The position numbers and the translations under genes were made by a program. The notes below the pieces were generated by a model. The model saw nothing but the letters and a program-made list of their open reading frames with translations. It had not been told where the DNA came from and ran no database searches. Shown piece after piece: positions 34,116 through 44,861 of a stretch of 64,000 nucleotides of DNA. The stretch covers positions 1-64,000 of the forward strand of contig JAIZWL010000007.1 of NCBI GenBank assembly GCA_021498125.1, given 5' to 3'. This DNA comes from Candidatus Thorarchaeota archaeon (GTDB taxonomy: Archaea > Asgardarchaeota > Thorarchaeia > Thorarchaeales > Thorarchaeaceae). Positions within the stretch are counted from its first letter, which is position 1. Each line of letters begins with the position of its first letter.

Positions 34116-36116
34116 TTACTTTCTGCGTTTAATCATAAATAATAATATGATTACTGCAATGACTCCTCCTATCACTAGTATCCCAATAGGGCCTTGGTCA
34201 TAAGGATCCAATGGATTCCGCCACATGTTGATCTCATCACCATCGGAGACCCCATCGCCATCGGTATCAGGATTGTACGGGTCAGTTCCGTATGTTTGGA
34301 TCTCGTCCTTATCGAACAGCCCATCTTGATCTATGTCTGAGAATGTGGGATATCGATCAACAGATCCCGCTGTACCTTGGATTGGATAGGTGCCATTTCC
34401 AGAATAGTCGCCCCAAGCATTTCCCACGTCAATTCCGTTATCCCATGTATTGTCCATACCGTAATCGTATGCATTCTGTTTGCGATTTAGGGATATAGTG
34501 TTCCCATAGACGAGGCAGGTTTTGGTGAATGATTGTAACTCGATCCCAACACTATTATTTGCAATAGTATTATATGTTATATTAAATTGTTCACAACGTA
34601 AAAGCTGCAAGCCTGTAAGGTTGTTATGCATGATCGTATTCTGGGTTATCACTGAGGTCTCGGATTCGGAGAGGACGATTCCTTGTTCACAGAATGACAC
34701 TTTATTATTTATTAATGAAATCTCACTTGAATAGCTTGCTTTGATTCCAGTCATTACTGTGTTATCAATTGTATTGTTTACGATCATTGTTTTAGTCACG
34801 TGCTGGAGTAGAATGCTTGTGTAGAAGCTCTCGATTATTTTATTATTTATGCAGGTTGAATTGGAATCATTATCAATTGATATTCCTACACTTTGGTTGT
34901 GCATGAAATTGTTGACCACCTGGACGTTTTTGCAAAAGGAGGCCTGTATAGCAATATACGAGTGAACAAACTCTGAATCACTGACGACACAATGAATTGC
35001 TGCTGACAAGTATATTCCGAACCGAGTTGCCCCCTTGATCGTTACGTCAGATATGGTACAATCGGTCGAGTGGTCAATGAAAATCCCTATGACTTGATTT
35101 TCGAACGAGCCCCCATTGATCGTGATATCGTGACAATATGATAGATATATTTGACCGTACTCGGTTCCATCAATGGTAACATCCTGAATGTAATTGAAAT
35201 ACCCCAACTTTTTGCCATTAACGGTGTTTCCCTGAACGGTTCCCAGCCAGCCAGAAATGTCTGGATCTATATCGAATGAACTATTGACGAGTGTGTTATC
35301 TATTATTTTAGCGGGAACAGAAAATAGTGTGTGAATTCCTCTTTCTGTGTTCCTTATTGTATTGTTGATGATGCTAACATCTGACATGAACTCGACGCTG
35401 ATCCCTCGCCTCGCATTATTGATGTAGCATGATTGTATTATGCAATGATCCGCCAGATGATTCGATTGAACTTTAAAACCAGAAAATGAATCATAGATCT
35501 GGCAATTTGTTATAGTGATATTTTCAAGTTTGCCGGATGTGTGATGCGTAATATCCGAATCATCGACATCATTGATATCCGTACCAACGATCACATGAGT
35601 GAATATCGTGTGCGCGATGGTGATTGCGTGACCACCGATCATTCGAATGCCACGAACCTGATCGTGGAACGAATTGTTAGAAAAGATGATCCTTGTGCAA
35701 TTCCATTCATAGATCCCCTGATACCCATTGGTGAACTCCGAGTCTGTGATCACCCCGTGAGTGACATTGAACATGTAAATTCCTGTGTCGCTCGATTCGA
35801 GTAAGCATTCTCGAATAGTGAAGTTGGCTCGTGTGTTATTGATGGTGATTCCTATCTCACCGCCGATTTGGAGACCCTCGATTATGTACGGGTTCGTAAC
35901 ACTACCGTTTCCCGGCCAACCCTGTGCGGCAAAGTCCGAGTCCGACGTGATCACAAATGGTGCATGTGCGGTATAGTCTGACAAAACGATCTGTTGGTTC
36001 TCTGCTGTATTGCTTTGCATACTCTCTTTTTGTGTGTCCATGTTCACGGTCGAGGAAATAATAAGCAGAAATAAAATCCCTATTCCAACGGCATATGTTA
36101 AGCCTGTTCTCGACAT
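34116..36116 (-). CDS. NosD-type beta-helix surface protein, paralogue 1
   Basis: A 666-residue exported protein. Signal peptide (about 5-25), then a conserved entry motif [20 protein letters not shown], then many short repeats of a right-handed parallel beta-helix (NNTI-, NNSF-, HNNL-type turns rich in Asn, about 85-560) as in NosD and carbohydrate-active proteins. It ends with two acidic calcium-type loops (DIDQDGLFDKDE, DTDGDGVSDGDE) and a C-terminal membrane helix with RRK. The layout shows a cell-surface protein anchored at its C-terminus. The substrate is unknown. Two paralogues follow on the same strand and a fourth at 55355. Confidence 0.85.
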   Translation of the reverse strand: MSRTGLTYAVGIGILFLLIISSTVNMDTQKESMQSNTAENQQIVLSDYTAHAPFVITSDSDFAAQGWPGNGSVTNPYIIEGLQIGGEIGITINNTRANFTIRECLLESSDTGIYMFNVTHGVITDSEFTNGYQGIYEWNCTRIIFSNNSFHDQVRGIRMIGGHAITIAHTIFTHVIVGTDINDVDDSDITHHTSGKLENITITNCQIYDSFSGFKVQSNHLADHCIIQSCYINNARRGISVEFMSDVSIINNTIRNTERGIHTLFSVPAKIIDNTLVNSSFDIDPDISGWLGTVQGNTVNGKKLGYFNYIQDVTIDGTEYGQIYLSYCHDITINGGSFENQVIGIFIDHSTDCTISDVTIKGATRFGIYLSAAIHCVVSDSEFVHSYIAIQASFCKNVQVVNNFMHNQSVGISIDNDSNSTCINNKIIESFYTSILLQHVTKTMIVNNTIDNTVMTGIKASYSSEISLINNKVSFCEQGIVLSESETSVITQNTIMHNNLTGLQLLRCEQFNITYNTIANNSVGIELQSFTKTCLVYGNTISLNRKQNAYDYGMDNTWDNGIDVGNAWGDYSGNGTYPIQGTAGSVDRYPTFSDIDQDGLFDKDEIQTYGTDPYNPDTDGDGVSDGDEINMWRNPLDPYDQGPIGILVIGGVIAVIILLFMIKRRK

Positions 36117-36316
36117 CTTCTTCTTCTCTCAATCTGCATTTTTGATAACCATGACCGATTATTTCATGATCATCAAAGTAACATGCTTATACATGTCGGT
36201 TTTATGCATATAAACCTAATGTAATCCATGATGGCCCTGTCCGACCGAAATTCTCTACATCACAAGACTTACAATGATCGGTCACAAGTAAGACCATTGT
36301 CCAGTGGCGAATCGAG

Positions 36317-36802
36317 ATGAACGTTGGAGATGTGGCACCAGATTTTGAGACCGTTACGGAATCCGGCGAGAGCTTCAGGCTGAGTGATCATCGAGGACAC
36401 AAGGTCGTTCTGTATTTTTATCCGAAAGACAATACACCCGGATGTGCCGCAGAGGCCTGCTCCCTACGAGATGCATTGCCGGTGTTTTCAGGGGAGAACA
36501 TTCGTGTCTTTGGTGTTTCAGGTGGGAGTGCAAAGTCGCATAAGCGGTTTAAAGAAAAATATGATCTTAATTTCGCGCTCTTGATGGACGAGGATCATAG
36601 TATTGCAAAGTTGTATGGCGTATATGTTCCCAAGAAGTTGGCCGGTCGGGAATATCTCGGTATCCATCGGATCACGTTTCTCATTGACGAGAATGGACTG
36701 ATCGACGGCATCTATGGTGGCCCTCACGGTATCGAGAAGGTCAAGACCAAGCAGCACGCGGAACAGATCGCCAAATACTGGAAATTACCACTTGGCAAGT
36801 AG
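36317..36802 (+). CDS. bcp: Peroxiredoxin, Bcp/PrxQ type
   Basis: A 161-residue thioredoxin-fold peroxidase that reduces peroxides with thiols. The peroxidatic site is DNTPGCAAEACSLRD: the first Cys is the attacking residue and the second, five positions on, is the typical Bcp resolving Cys. The N-terminus (VGDVAPDFETVTESGESFRL) and later RITFLIDENG also fit. Length is normal. The gene sits alone between two beta-helix genes on the other strand, with its own promoter region (36117-36316). Confidence 0.93.
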   Translation: MNVGDVAPDFETVTESGESFRLSDHRGHKVVLYFYPKDNTPGCAAEACSLRDALPVFSGENIRVFGVSGGSAKSHKRFKEKYDLNFALLMDEDHSIAKLYGVYVPKKLAGREYLGIHRITFLIDENGLIDGIYGGPHGIEKVKTKQHAEQIAKYWKLPLGK

Positions 36803-36928
36803 GGATGAACAGACCTGCTGCATATACAGTTGGTGTCAAGTAGGTTCATTCCGGATGCCGCAAGCAGTATATCAGCTCTGCGGACTGGTACCTCTGGAAC
36901 GTGCTGTGAAGAGCGCACAGAGAGATCG

Positions 36929-38935
36929 TTACCGTTTCTTCCTCACGACATAAAGAATGATAATCACCCCTACGACTCCGATGATCACGAAGACTCCTAG
37001 AGGTCCTTGGTCGATAGGATCTAGGGGGTCACGCCACAGTCTGACTTCTTCCCCATCTGGGACTCCATCTCCGTCAGTATCAGGATTGAGTGGGTCAGTC
37101 CCATACTTTTGGATCTCGTCTATGTCGGTCAGTCCGTCGCCATCTGTGTCTGCGTACGTGGGATAGTGATCTATTGACTTTGCTAGACCTGGTATCGGAT
37201 AGGTCTCGTGTCCAGTATACTTGCCCCATGCGTTTCCCAAGTCATTTCCATTATCCCATGTATTATTCGTACCATTATCCAATGCATCTAGTTCTCGATT
37301 CTGAGCTATGGTATTTCCAAAGATGGCACATGACTGTGTGGAGGTATGTAGCTTGATTCCAACACTATTGTTTGTAATGGTATTGGATATGATCTCGAAC
37401 TTCTGACAATCTTTGACATCAATACCAGTCCCATTGTTATGCATGATCGTATTTGATACGATACTACACGATTCCGAATTATACGCCAAAATTCCTGCTT
37501 CGTTGTTCACAATAGAGTTGTTGATTATAGTGATATGATTACTGAAGGTCATTTGAATTCCTGTTCCATTGGACTCCCTGAATGTGTTATTAGATATCAC
37601 TGATTTTTCTTCATTCATTACATCTATTCCGTTGTTGTAGTAGTCGCTGAATATACTATTATTCATTATATTATTGCTATTCTGTAAGAAAAATATTCCA
37701 TAATTCAGATTTGTAAACTGATTATGATGAATGAGTGTATTCTCTGTTTGGAATCCGAGTATACCCATAATAGACCCGGAAAATTTTGAATTATAGATAG
37801 TACAGTTATTTGATTTAGAAATAGAAATTTGCATAAATTTGTTATTCATTGCTGCGATATTTGCGACCGTGCATTTGAATGAATTCTCTAAGAAAATTCC
37901 CATGAACGTATCTGTGAAGGTCCCTCCGGTAATATTTACATTATAACATTCTTGCAGGATGATCTGTCCATATGTTGACCCGTTAGATATAACAATATTA
38001 TTTGTGTGGAAAAATCCTAGTGGTAGATCATTCACCATATTGCCCGTGATGACTGAGTGGGATATGTCTAGAATGTCTTGAATTTTGAAAGCACATGAGT
38101 AGAGTGAGTTATTGATCACTTGAAATGAGCCTGACGAAAATATACTAATTCCCCATGCCTTAGCTTTTATTCTATTATTCATTATACTGACACTTGATGT
38201 GGCCAGAGTGTAAATACCATAGAAATCAGCGTCTAAAGTGCAGGAGCGTATACTGACGTTGTTTACACCGTTGTATAGACCAATCCCTTCTGACACACCG
38301 TTGAAAGTGCACTCTGTAATAGAGATGTTCTTGCTTGGTTCATGACCTTCTGAGAAAAAGTCACCGAAAGTTATTCCATTGTTCGAATCTGTAAACGTGC
38401 ATTTGTTAATAATTATTGATTTTGAATAGGTCATACGAATATCAGTGGCTGCATCTCGAAACGAGTTCTGACTGATCTCAATACTCGTACAATTTTCCCC
38501 CTTGATCCCGTAGGTCGTGGACCATACAGTGAAGGTATGGCCCACGAATGTCACATTGAAGATTTTTCCATTGGTCACATTATCAAGGGAGACACCCGAA
38601 TTGTTGGTTTCTATTAGGCAATTTTGAATGATGAAATGTGCTGTCGTATTTTCTATGCTGATTGCTATCTCCCCATTAATTTGGAGACCCTCTATCCGAT
38701 AGGGATTTGTTGCACTACCATTTCCCGGCCAGCCCTGTGTGGCAAAGTCTGTATTCGTGACAATTTCTATTGGATTGTGCGTAGTAAGATCCGCCAAATT
38801 GTTGCTATGCCGATCAGTCCCCCTTACTATGTCAACTTGGTCACTCATGACCATATTTGATGCGACCAGAATGAGTAAGATGATTAACAGGAATGGCTTG
38901 GCTTTTATGCATAATCCGGCGACACTTTTTCGCAA
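36929..38935 (-). CDS. NosD-type beta-helix surface protein, paralogue 2
   Basis: A 668-residue protein with the same plan as its neighbours: signal peptide (about 12-32), the entry motif [20 protein letters not shown], Asn-rich parallel beta-helix turns (about 90-560), two acidic loops ([24 protein letters not shown]) and a C-terminal membrane helix ending in RKKR. Its turns differ from paralogue 1, with many serine and isoleucine positions, as if the side facing the solvent had been free to change. Local AT-richness is higher than in the flanking genes. No catalytic residues can be assigned. Confidence 0.85.
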   Translation of the reverse strand: MRKSVAGLCIKAKPFLLIILLILVASNMVMSDQVDIVRGTDRHSNNLADLTTHNPIEIVTNTDFATQGWPGNGSATNPYRIEGLQINGEIAISIENTTAHFIIQNCLIETNNSGVSLDNVTNGKIFNVTFVGHTFTVWSTTYGIKGENCTSIEISQNSFRDAATDIRMTYSKSIIINKCTFTDSNNGITFGDFFSEGHEPSKNISITECTFNGVSEGIGLYNGVNNVSIRSCTLDADFYGIYTLATSSVSIMNNRIKAKAWGISIFSSGSFQVINNSLYSCAFKIQDILDISHSVITGNMVNDLPLGFFHTNNIVISNGSTYGQIILQECYNVNITGGTFTDTFMGIFLENSFKCTVANIAAMNNKFMQISISKSNNCTIYNSKFSGSIMGILGFQTENTLIHHNQFTNLNYGIFFLQNSNNIMNNSIFSDYYNNGIDVMNEEKSVISNNTFRESNGTGIQMTFSNHITIINNSIVNNEAGILAYNSESCSIVSNTIMHNNGTGIDVKDCQKFEIISNTITNNSVGIKLHTSTQSCAIFGNTIAQNRELDALDNGTNNTWDNGNDLGNAWGKYTGHETYPIPGLAKSIDHYPTYADTDGDGLTDIDEIQKYGTDPLNPDTDGDGVPDGEEVRLWRDPLDPIDQGPLGVFVIIGVVGVIIILYVVRKKR

Positions 38936-39219
38936 TTTTATTAATACTCTCCCGCCTATATTTTTAGAGTTTTAAATAAGCTCCCAATCTATCCTGTGTT
39001 CTTTTGTCCATATAAATCTCAGCCAGTTTTTGATAAACGATTACGTGCTGTTATATCCAAGAACTGTGTACATTATTAATTGGGATTGCACTGCTGGAAA
39101 CTGATGTGGGTCGGTTCTTCATTTCTAATCGGTATAAGGCAAGCTCGGGAAAGGTCAGCGTGAATGTGATCCTCTCATCGTGGCTCCAAGTAATACGGTG
39201 ATGGCACGACAGGTGATTG

Positions 39220-41232
39220 TCATCGTCTCTTCTTTAAGATGCAAAGGCTGACAATTGCTACTGCGGCCGCGATAATTATAATTAACCCCCACGGTCCTTG
39301 GTCATTAGGGTCTAATGGATCTCTCCACATTCTGACCTCATCGCCATCGTAGACCCCATCACCATCAGTATCCGGATTGTACGGGTCGGTACCGTATTTC
39401 TGGAGCTCATCAATGTCGATCAGGCCATCTCCATCAATATCCGAAACGGTCGGGAAGTAATCAATAGAGTTGGCCGTACCTGAAATTGCATAGGTACTGC
39501 CACCCGTATAGTCACCCCACGAATTCCCGATACTTTTTCCATCATCCCATTTATTGTCCGATCCATCATCTTTGGCATTTAGCTCGCTGTTCAATGAGAT
39601 GATATTCTTGACGAGCGTACAATTAGAGCTGTCTTTCAGATAAATTCCCAGGCTGTTGTTTGCCACAATATTTGATATGACAGAAAACGTCTGGCAATTA
39701 TAGAGCTGGATGCCAATGGCCCTATTTTTTATAATCTTGCAGGAGCTGATAGTGGAGTCAAATGTATTAAATATTAAAAGTCCGTTCGTGTTGTTTACTA
39801 TTTCGTTTTTTGTTATTACGATCGATTCTGAAACTGATGCGTAGATCGCGCCGCTGTCCTCTATATCTTTGATCACATTGTCTTCTATTATTATGCTGCT
39901 TGTATCTGTGAGATCAATGCCTGTGTATTGTGTCCGAATAATTGTGTTGTTTCTAATAGCCGCATTTGTGACGTTATAAAGTCTAATACCACCACTCTTA
40001 CAATGAAATATACTATTGTTTATTATTTGTATGTCTCTAAGGTCCTTACCTGTTATCGCATTACTTGATAGATCGTAAAATCTTGAATTCGTGATAGTAC
40101 AATCTGTCGAGTCCGAAATAAAAATACTTGACCCATCTGTTCTTTCAATCGTTACATCAGAGACCATGCACTTGGAGGACTTTAAGATAGAGATCGCCTG
40201 CGTGACATTAGCGAAGTGGCCGTGGGTAATGTTCACATTATTGGAATTGACGAGAATGATTTGGCCATAGTCATTGCCATTAATGACGGTGTCGTGCATG
40301 TTTTGGAAAAAGCCGAATTTTATCCCGTTGATGGTGTTGCCGCTAATTTCTGTCCCTGACTCAGGTTGCGAATCGTCAATCCACATAGCACTGCGGTCGA
40401 GGGTATTATTTATAATTCGCAGTGGGATGATGGGAAGATCCATAATATTGATTCCGGAGGCTGTTTTTGTAAAAGTATTATTTATGATGTCCAAATAGCT
40501 ACCTCCACGAGTAGTAATTCCGTTTATAGAATCGATGAAGAGGCTGGACTGAATTGTCACGTTATTTATTTTTTTGAGAGATTGGATTGCAGATGTTGTT
40601 CTGTTGAATATACAGTTTTTAATTATTACATCTACAATATATGCCTTGGAATTAGGATCACTTAATCCGCCAGCCAGTATTATGCTTAATCTTGCAAGTT
40701 CAAACTTGGAATCAGTGATGGTAATCGAATCCAGGTTGGTGAGGAATATGCCCCAGCCAGTAAAGTAGAATGTGTTATTGGTGATCCTCATATGTGAACA
40801 GTTCTCGCCACTAATTCCGTAATGGTTTCTTTTGAAGAACGAGTCACGAATTTCTCCATTTGTTACATTGTTTAGAAGAATTCCTGTCCGATTGGATTCG
40901 ATGAAGCAATTCCGGATCACAAAGTGGACCGTTGTGTTCCCAATAATGATCCCTGTCACGTTGGCGATATGGAGACCTTCTATGAGGTATGGGTCTGTCG
41001 AGTTTCCGCTTCCTGGCCAACCTTGTGTGGCAAAGTCTACGTTAGAGTTGATGATGATAGGATCATGTGATGAGTATCCGGAGACCACTACAGGTCCGCG
41101 CTTTTGTGTTTTTAATTTATGTGTAGTATTAGAATCCCCTGAACTCACGCTATCTGTCACGAGACCCATTGAGGTTGTAAATACCAGCAGAAACACTGCA
41201 AGAGTCAATAAATGGTTCCTGATTTTCGGCAT
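39220..41232 (-). CDS. NosD-type beta-helix surface protein, paralogue 3
   Basis: A 670-residue protein with signal peptide (about 6-24), entry motif [20 protein letters not shown], parallel beta-helix (about 90-565), acidic loops (DIDGDGLIDIDE, DTDGDGVYDGDE) and a C-terminal helix with KKRR. It is separated from paralogue 2 by 284 bases in which I see no gene. All three have closely similar C-terminal 110 residues and diverged helix turns, which points to repeated duplication with selection on the exposed face. Confidence 0.85.
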   Translation of the reverse strand: MPKIRNHLLTLAVFLLVFTTSMGLVTDSVSSGDSNTTHKLKTQKRGPVVVSGYSSHDPIIINSNVDFATQGWPGSGNSTDPYLIEGLHIANVTGIIIGNTTVHFVIRNCFIESNRTGILLNNVTNGEIRDSFFKRNHYGISGENCSHMRITNNTFYFTGWGIFLTNLDSITITDSKFELARLSIILAGGLSDPNSKAYIVDVIIKNCIFNRTTSAIQSLKKINNVTIQSSLFIDSINGITTRGGSYLDIINNTFTKTASGINIMDLPIIPLRIINNTLDRSAMWIDDSQPESGTEISGNTINGIKFGFFQNMHDTVINGNDYGQIILVNSNNVNITHGHFANVTQAISILKSSKCMVSDVTIERTDGSSIFISDSTDCTITNSRFYDLSSNAITGKDLRDIQIINNSIFHCKSGGIRLYNVTNAAIRNNTIIRTQYTGIDLTDTSSIIIEDNVIKDIEDSGAIYASVSESIVITKNEIVNNTNGLLIFNTFDSTISSCKIIKNRAIGIQLYNCQTFSVISNIVANNSLGIYLKDSSNCTLVKNIISLNSELNAKDDGSDNKWDDGKSIGNSWGDYTGGSTYAISGTANSIDYFPTVSDIDGDGLIDIDELQKYGTDPYNPDTDGDGVYDGDEVRMWRDPLDPNDQGPWGLIIIIAAAVAIVSLCILKKRR

Positions 41233-41411
41233 TACGCATTGCCTCCTTTCCTTCTACTCATGCCAACGTGAAAATTAACAAATATTATTCTGCGAACATT
41301 TAGAGATGTCAAGATTTGTGTCAGAATTTGGCTCTTTGGTATTATATCTGTATATTATTCAGCAATCTTGTCGGAATACAGCGCACTCCGTTTTTGGTAT
41401 TTGATCATGCA

Positions 41412-41564
41412 GGCTCCTTGGGAGCTGTGTGAAAAGTCCACAGACATAGATCGTTCAAGTCAGAATGAATCCCGAAACGTTTTGGATTCGATCGCAAAAT
41501 GGTGTTCATACTTCTCATGATCACTATTTCACTGACTTTTCACACAGAGCCGGCTCCTTGGAGC
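41412..41564. repeat. Inverted-repeat element with flanking direct repeats
   Basis: CTGTGTGAAAAGTC at 41425-41438 is repeated as its exact reverse complement at 41534-41547, 95 bases later. Outside these arms, GGCTCCTTGGGAGC (41412-41425) and GGCTCCTTGGAGC (41552-41564) form a near-perfect direct pair, each also partly palindromic. The set looks like a small insertion element (MITE-like) with its ends, or a long hairpin RNA. The remainder of the gene-free stretch 41233-41730 shows nothing else I can name. Confidence 0.5.
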
Positions 41565-41730
41565 AAGCGAAAAGCATGACTAATTTTTCTGTCGCGCTCG
41601 TCGATCCAGAGAGGTATAACTGTGAGCTACTCCTGTGAATATGTATCTCTGACTACATTTCTGCGGATTGTTAAAGTGGTGGGCCCCCTCAGATAGATGG
41701 AAGGGGGGACGTTTCGGATTGTACGAGAGA

Positions 41731-43056
41731 TCAGATCACAACATTCTCGGGTTCGACCTGGCGATGCTTTAGACTGAGGGCGTCAGATGGGATCTTTTTC
41801 CCGCCATAGAGTTCGGCTTCTGGTTCGCCACGATAGAGCGCATCTGCGATTCGAGCCATTGCATCTGATTTCATAATGCCGCTGCCGCTTGCACCGTTCA
41901 CGACAAGGACACCATTTTCGAGATAGACATGCGGAATCGCATCAGGAGAATAGCTATAGCCACCACCCCAGCTTGAGACTGGTCGTGCTCCCTCAAATGC
42001 GGGGAAGTACTTTGAGAGCACTGGATAGAGACTGTTCTCGTAGTACGGGGTCTCACCCGTGTTGAAGTCCTCCGTCTGAACGTAGTTGTACGATCGGCCC
42101 AGCTTGTCACCGCATCCGATCCAGAATCCTTTCTCTTGAAGCTGAGGTCTGAAGTAGACGGCTCCTCCAGCACCCGCAGTTGGGAGGATCACAAAGGGCA
42201 CGCAGTTCATGTCATTGAACCCTTTGGTGTTGAGAAGGTCGAGAAGCTTCTGGTTGTCCTTTGCGTGGATGACAAAAATCTGGCGTTTCTTAGCCTTCAG
42301 CCGACTGTCCATGCCTATTGGGTCGAGGAGCTCATTCGCCCACGCACCAGTGGCGAGAACGGTGGTCTCGGCGCGTATCGGCCCATCGTCGGTGACTACC
42401 CCATTGACACGCTTGAACTGCCAGACGAATGGTTCACCGGGGAGATCGAGTTTGGGATCTGCCTCTAAGAGAAGTCGGGTGACATTGACATTGAAGCGTG
42501 GTTTGACATGTGATATCTTTTTAAATTCTTCAAAATAATAATCGACAAGTCGAGTAGGATCGAGGACTGCACAGTCTGCACCAAAGAGACCATAACTGAC
42601 TTCTCGCAGATTCATCAGTTCTGCATCCTCATCGCCGCTGAAGTCTGTGTTAAGACCGGGCATCAGATCGTTGAGTTCTTGTTTGTTGTATACGCGGTAA
42701 TGTACTCCCGACGCCTTCATCCGTTTCATCCAGAGTTGCACGCTATCACTGTTGAGCTGTTCTTCACTGAGCAGCCAAAGATAGCCCACCTTCTCGAACA
42801 TGAGTTCGAATCCTTCCTCATTTTGGATGTGTTCCATGTGCTTGATCGACGTGTCTGTCAAGAGCTGATTGGTCGATGAAGCGAACATGTTACGAACAGC
42901 AGCCGCGCTCATGGCCGTATTTGCTTGGCCCGGGGCTGACTGTCTGTCAAGAAGGAGTATCCGCTTGTCAGGATTGTTCTTCTGCAAATAGTATGCAGTC
43001 GCCGTGCCGATGACGCCTGCTCCTACTACTATTATGTCGAAGGTCTCTTCGCTCAC
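41731..43056 (-). CDS. FAD-dependent oxidoreductase, DAO/glycine oxidase-like
   Basis: About 441 residues from a GTG at 43056, chosen because GGAGG lies eight bases upstream and the FAD motif follows at once; a TTG at 43137 adds 27 residues of unlikely sequence. The Rossmann motif is IIVVGAGVIGTATAYYL, and the C-terminal FAD motif is GVLVVNGASGSGIMKSDAMAR, as in D-amino acid, sarcosine and glycine oxidases. The substrate cannot be read from the sequence: amino-acid, sarcosine and 2-hydroxyacid oxidation all remain possible. It is a lone gene between the inverted-repeat region and the FetAB-like pair. Confidence 0.85.
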   Translation of the reverse strand: MSEETFDIIVVGAGVIGTATAYYLQKNNPDKRILLLDRQSAPGQANTAMSAAAVRNMFASSTNQLLTDTSIKHMEHIQNEEGFELMFEKVGYLWLLSEEQLNSDSVQLWMKRMKASGVHYRVYNKQELNDLMPGLNTDFSGDEDAELMNLREVSYGLFGADCAVLDPTRLVDYYFEEFKKISHVKPRFNVNVTRLLLEADPKLDLPGEPFVWQFKRVNGVVTDDGPIRAETTVLATGAWANELLDPIGMDSRLKAKKRQIFVIHAKDNQKLLDLLNTKGFNDMNCVPFVILPTAGAGGAVYFRPQLQEKGFWIGCGDKLGRSYNYVQTEDFNTGETPYYENSLYPVLSKYFPAFEGARPVSSWGGGYSYSPDAIPHVYLENGVLVVNGASGSGIMKSDAMARIADALYRGEPEAELYGGKKIPSDALSLKHRQVEPENVVI

Positions 43057-43150
43057 GCTTGTCGCCTCCGGTTTCTGAGCACGTGTCCGGTAGGAACTCA
43101 GTTTTAATACTTTGGATTTCCCAGTGGTCGCCTCCAACCGTGACCGATCT

Positions 43151-43972
43151 CTACGAGTCAGGAGGTGGGACTGTTAATTGCATGCGTTCATTGAACATCT
43201 GTTTCAGGAAGAGTCTGGAGACTATGATCCCACAGCTCACGGTTGAGAGAAAGATCATGATGAAGATGATGACCTGATAAAATGCTGCCGCGACAGGACT
43301 TGCACCACCAATGATCATTCCACTCATGAGACCTGGAATACTCACTATTCCCAGCGACGCATACCGATTGAGGTTCGGAAGCATGCCGCTTCTGATCGAC
43401 TCTCTGATCGTGAGGTCTGTGGCCTGAAGGGGTGTGGCACCGAGTGCGAGTGCGGTTTCCATGAGGGCACGCTGCTTCTGAGCATTGCCCCACATTCTGT
43501 CAAGGACAAGTGCCGTCATGCCCATTGAATTGCCTATGACCATACCTCCCATGGGGATGATGAACTCTCCAGTCGGTTTGACGATGCCCAGAATCGTTGC
43601 GAGAAACATGACCCCGACACCTCCAACGAAAATCCCCGGTAACGAGGTCTTCATGACTCCCGGGATCTTGTCAAGGTTTCCGCGGGTCGTATAGGCTGCA
43701 AAGGTGGCCATGAATGAGAGGACGATATAGATGATGATCATGTTCTCAAGTGCAAAGATCTCAACGAGGATGAGTGCCATCAAGATGATTTGAATTGTGC
43801 CGCGAATCGTTCCTACAATGAGTTTGCTTCCGACTCCCAACCCCTGCCAGCGGGTGACAAGAATCAGGATTGCCAAGAGGATCATCGCAGTGATGTAGCT
43901 TACTATCGCTTGCTCTACATCAGTAGGGAGTGAGTTGAACCAAGCCATTATGTCAAAACCAAACTGCATCAT
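43151..43972 (-). CDS. fetB: ABC exporter permease, FetB/UPF0014 type
   Basis: About 273 residues from the ATG at 43972, with GGAGGTG seven bases upstream. It has about seven membrane helices and the family motifs PLQATDLTIRESIRSGMLPNL and VSIPGLMSGMIIGGASP. FetB is the permease of the FetAB system, tied to iron homeostasis and peroxide resistance in E. coli. The start follows the stop of the ATPase gene by one base (TAAGATG), so both are made from one transcript. Confidence 0.88.
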   Translation of the reverse strand: MMQFGFDIMAWFNSLPTDVEQAIVSYITAMILLAILILVTRWQGLGVGSKLIVGTIRGTIQIILMALILVEIFALENMIIIYIVLSFMATFAAYTTRGNLDKIPGVMKTSLPGIFVGGVGVMFLATILGIVKPTGEFIIPMGGMVIGNSMGMTALVLDRMWGNAQKQRALMETALALGATPLQATDLTIRESIRSGMLPNLNRYASLGIVSIPGLMSGMIIGGASPVAAAFYQVIIFIMIFLSTVSCGIIVSRLFLKQMFNERMQLTVPPPDS

Positions 43973-43973
43973 C

Positions 43974-44621
43974 TTAGTGCACCTCCGAATTTCCAATTTC
44001 TATGACTCGCGAAGTAAAACGTTCTGCCTGTTCTCTATTGTGGGTCACGATCAGAACGCCCACTTCTCGGTCTGAGACCACATTGTTCACGGTGGTTTCT
44101 ACCATGAGTGTGGACTCCTCGTCTAGGGCAGAGGTCGGTTCATCCAATAACAGTGCATGAGGTTTTAGAAGTAATGCTCGAGCTATTGCAATACGTTGTT
44201 TTTCTCCACCCGAAAGATTGTCCGCTACTTTTTCCAGCATCGTTGAGGGGAGATTGACCTCTCGTAGCACTTGTGCGAGGGCCTCTTCTGTTGTCTTTAA
44301 CCTGTGGATCTTAAGGCCCCACAGTAGATTGTCTCTGACCGTTCCCGGGAACATACTTGCCTGCTGCGGTACGAGGATCATCCTTCGTCTGAGCTCGCGT
44401 GGGTTCCATTCATGTACATTCTTTCCGAGAAAGATTACCTCTCCGGAGGTGGGCGGAATCAGGTCCACTGCAATACGTAGAAGCGTGCTCTTGCCTCCCC
44501 CTGATGGGCCGGAGATCCCAATGACCTCTTTATGATGTAGGTTGAGAGAAACATTCTCAAAGAGTGTTCGGTCACCATATCGTTTTGTGACCTCTTTCAG
44601 CTCGAGGATATGGCCGTCCAT
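43974..44621 (-). CDS. fetA: ABC exporter ATPase, FetA type
   Basis: A 215-residue ABC ATPase with Walker A GPSGGGKS, Q-loop VPQQASMF, signature LSGGEKQRIAIARALLL, Walker B HALLLDEPTSALD and a switch His in VTHNREQ. It pairs with the UPF0014-type permease immediately downstream. Together they form a small exporter like FetAB. The product is short, as is usual for this group. The gap 44622-44861 upstream holds promoters for this gene and for the divergent propeller gene. Confidence 0.9.
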   Translation of the reverse strand: MDGHILELKEVTKRYGDRTLFENVSLNLHHKEVIGISGPSGGGKSTLLRIAVDLIPPTSGEVIFLGKNVHEWNPRELRRRMILVPQQASMFPGTVRDNLLWGLKIHRLKTTEEALAQVLREVNLPSTMLEKVADNLSGGEKQRIAIARALLLKPHALLLDEPTSALDEESTLMVETTVNNVVSDREVGVLIVTHNREQAERFTSRVIEIGNSEVH

Positions 44622-44861
44622 ATGAAAATCGCCTATTCAGCTCACTTGTGTCCTATATTTGAATCGTCCTACATCGGCCTTGCGAATTGTATGCGCTGAT
44701 GATAACGACTCTTTATGCACTCTTGTTTACCCGGTATGGGTTTTTTCATTTAATCTGCAATGCACAAGACTGATGAGGCATATAGCAGATGAATGATTAA
44801 ATGCGGTCCACGCAAAACACAAATGTAACTATTTAGAACCATACATTGGAGGACTGGATAA

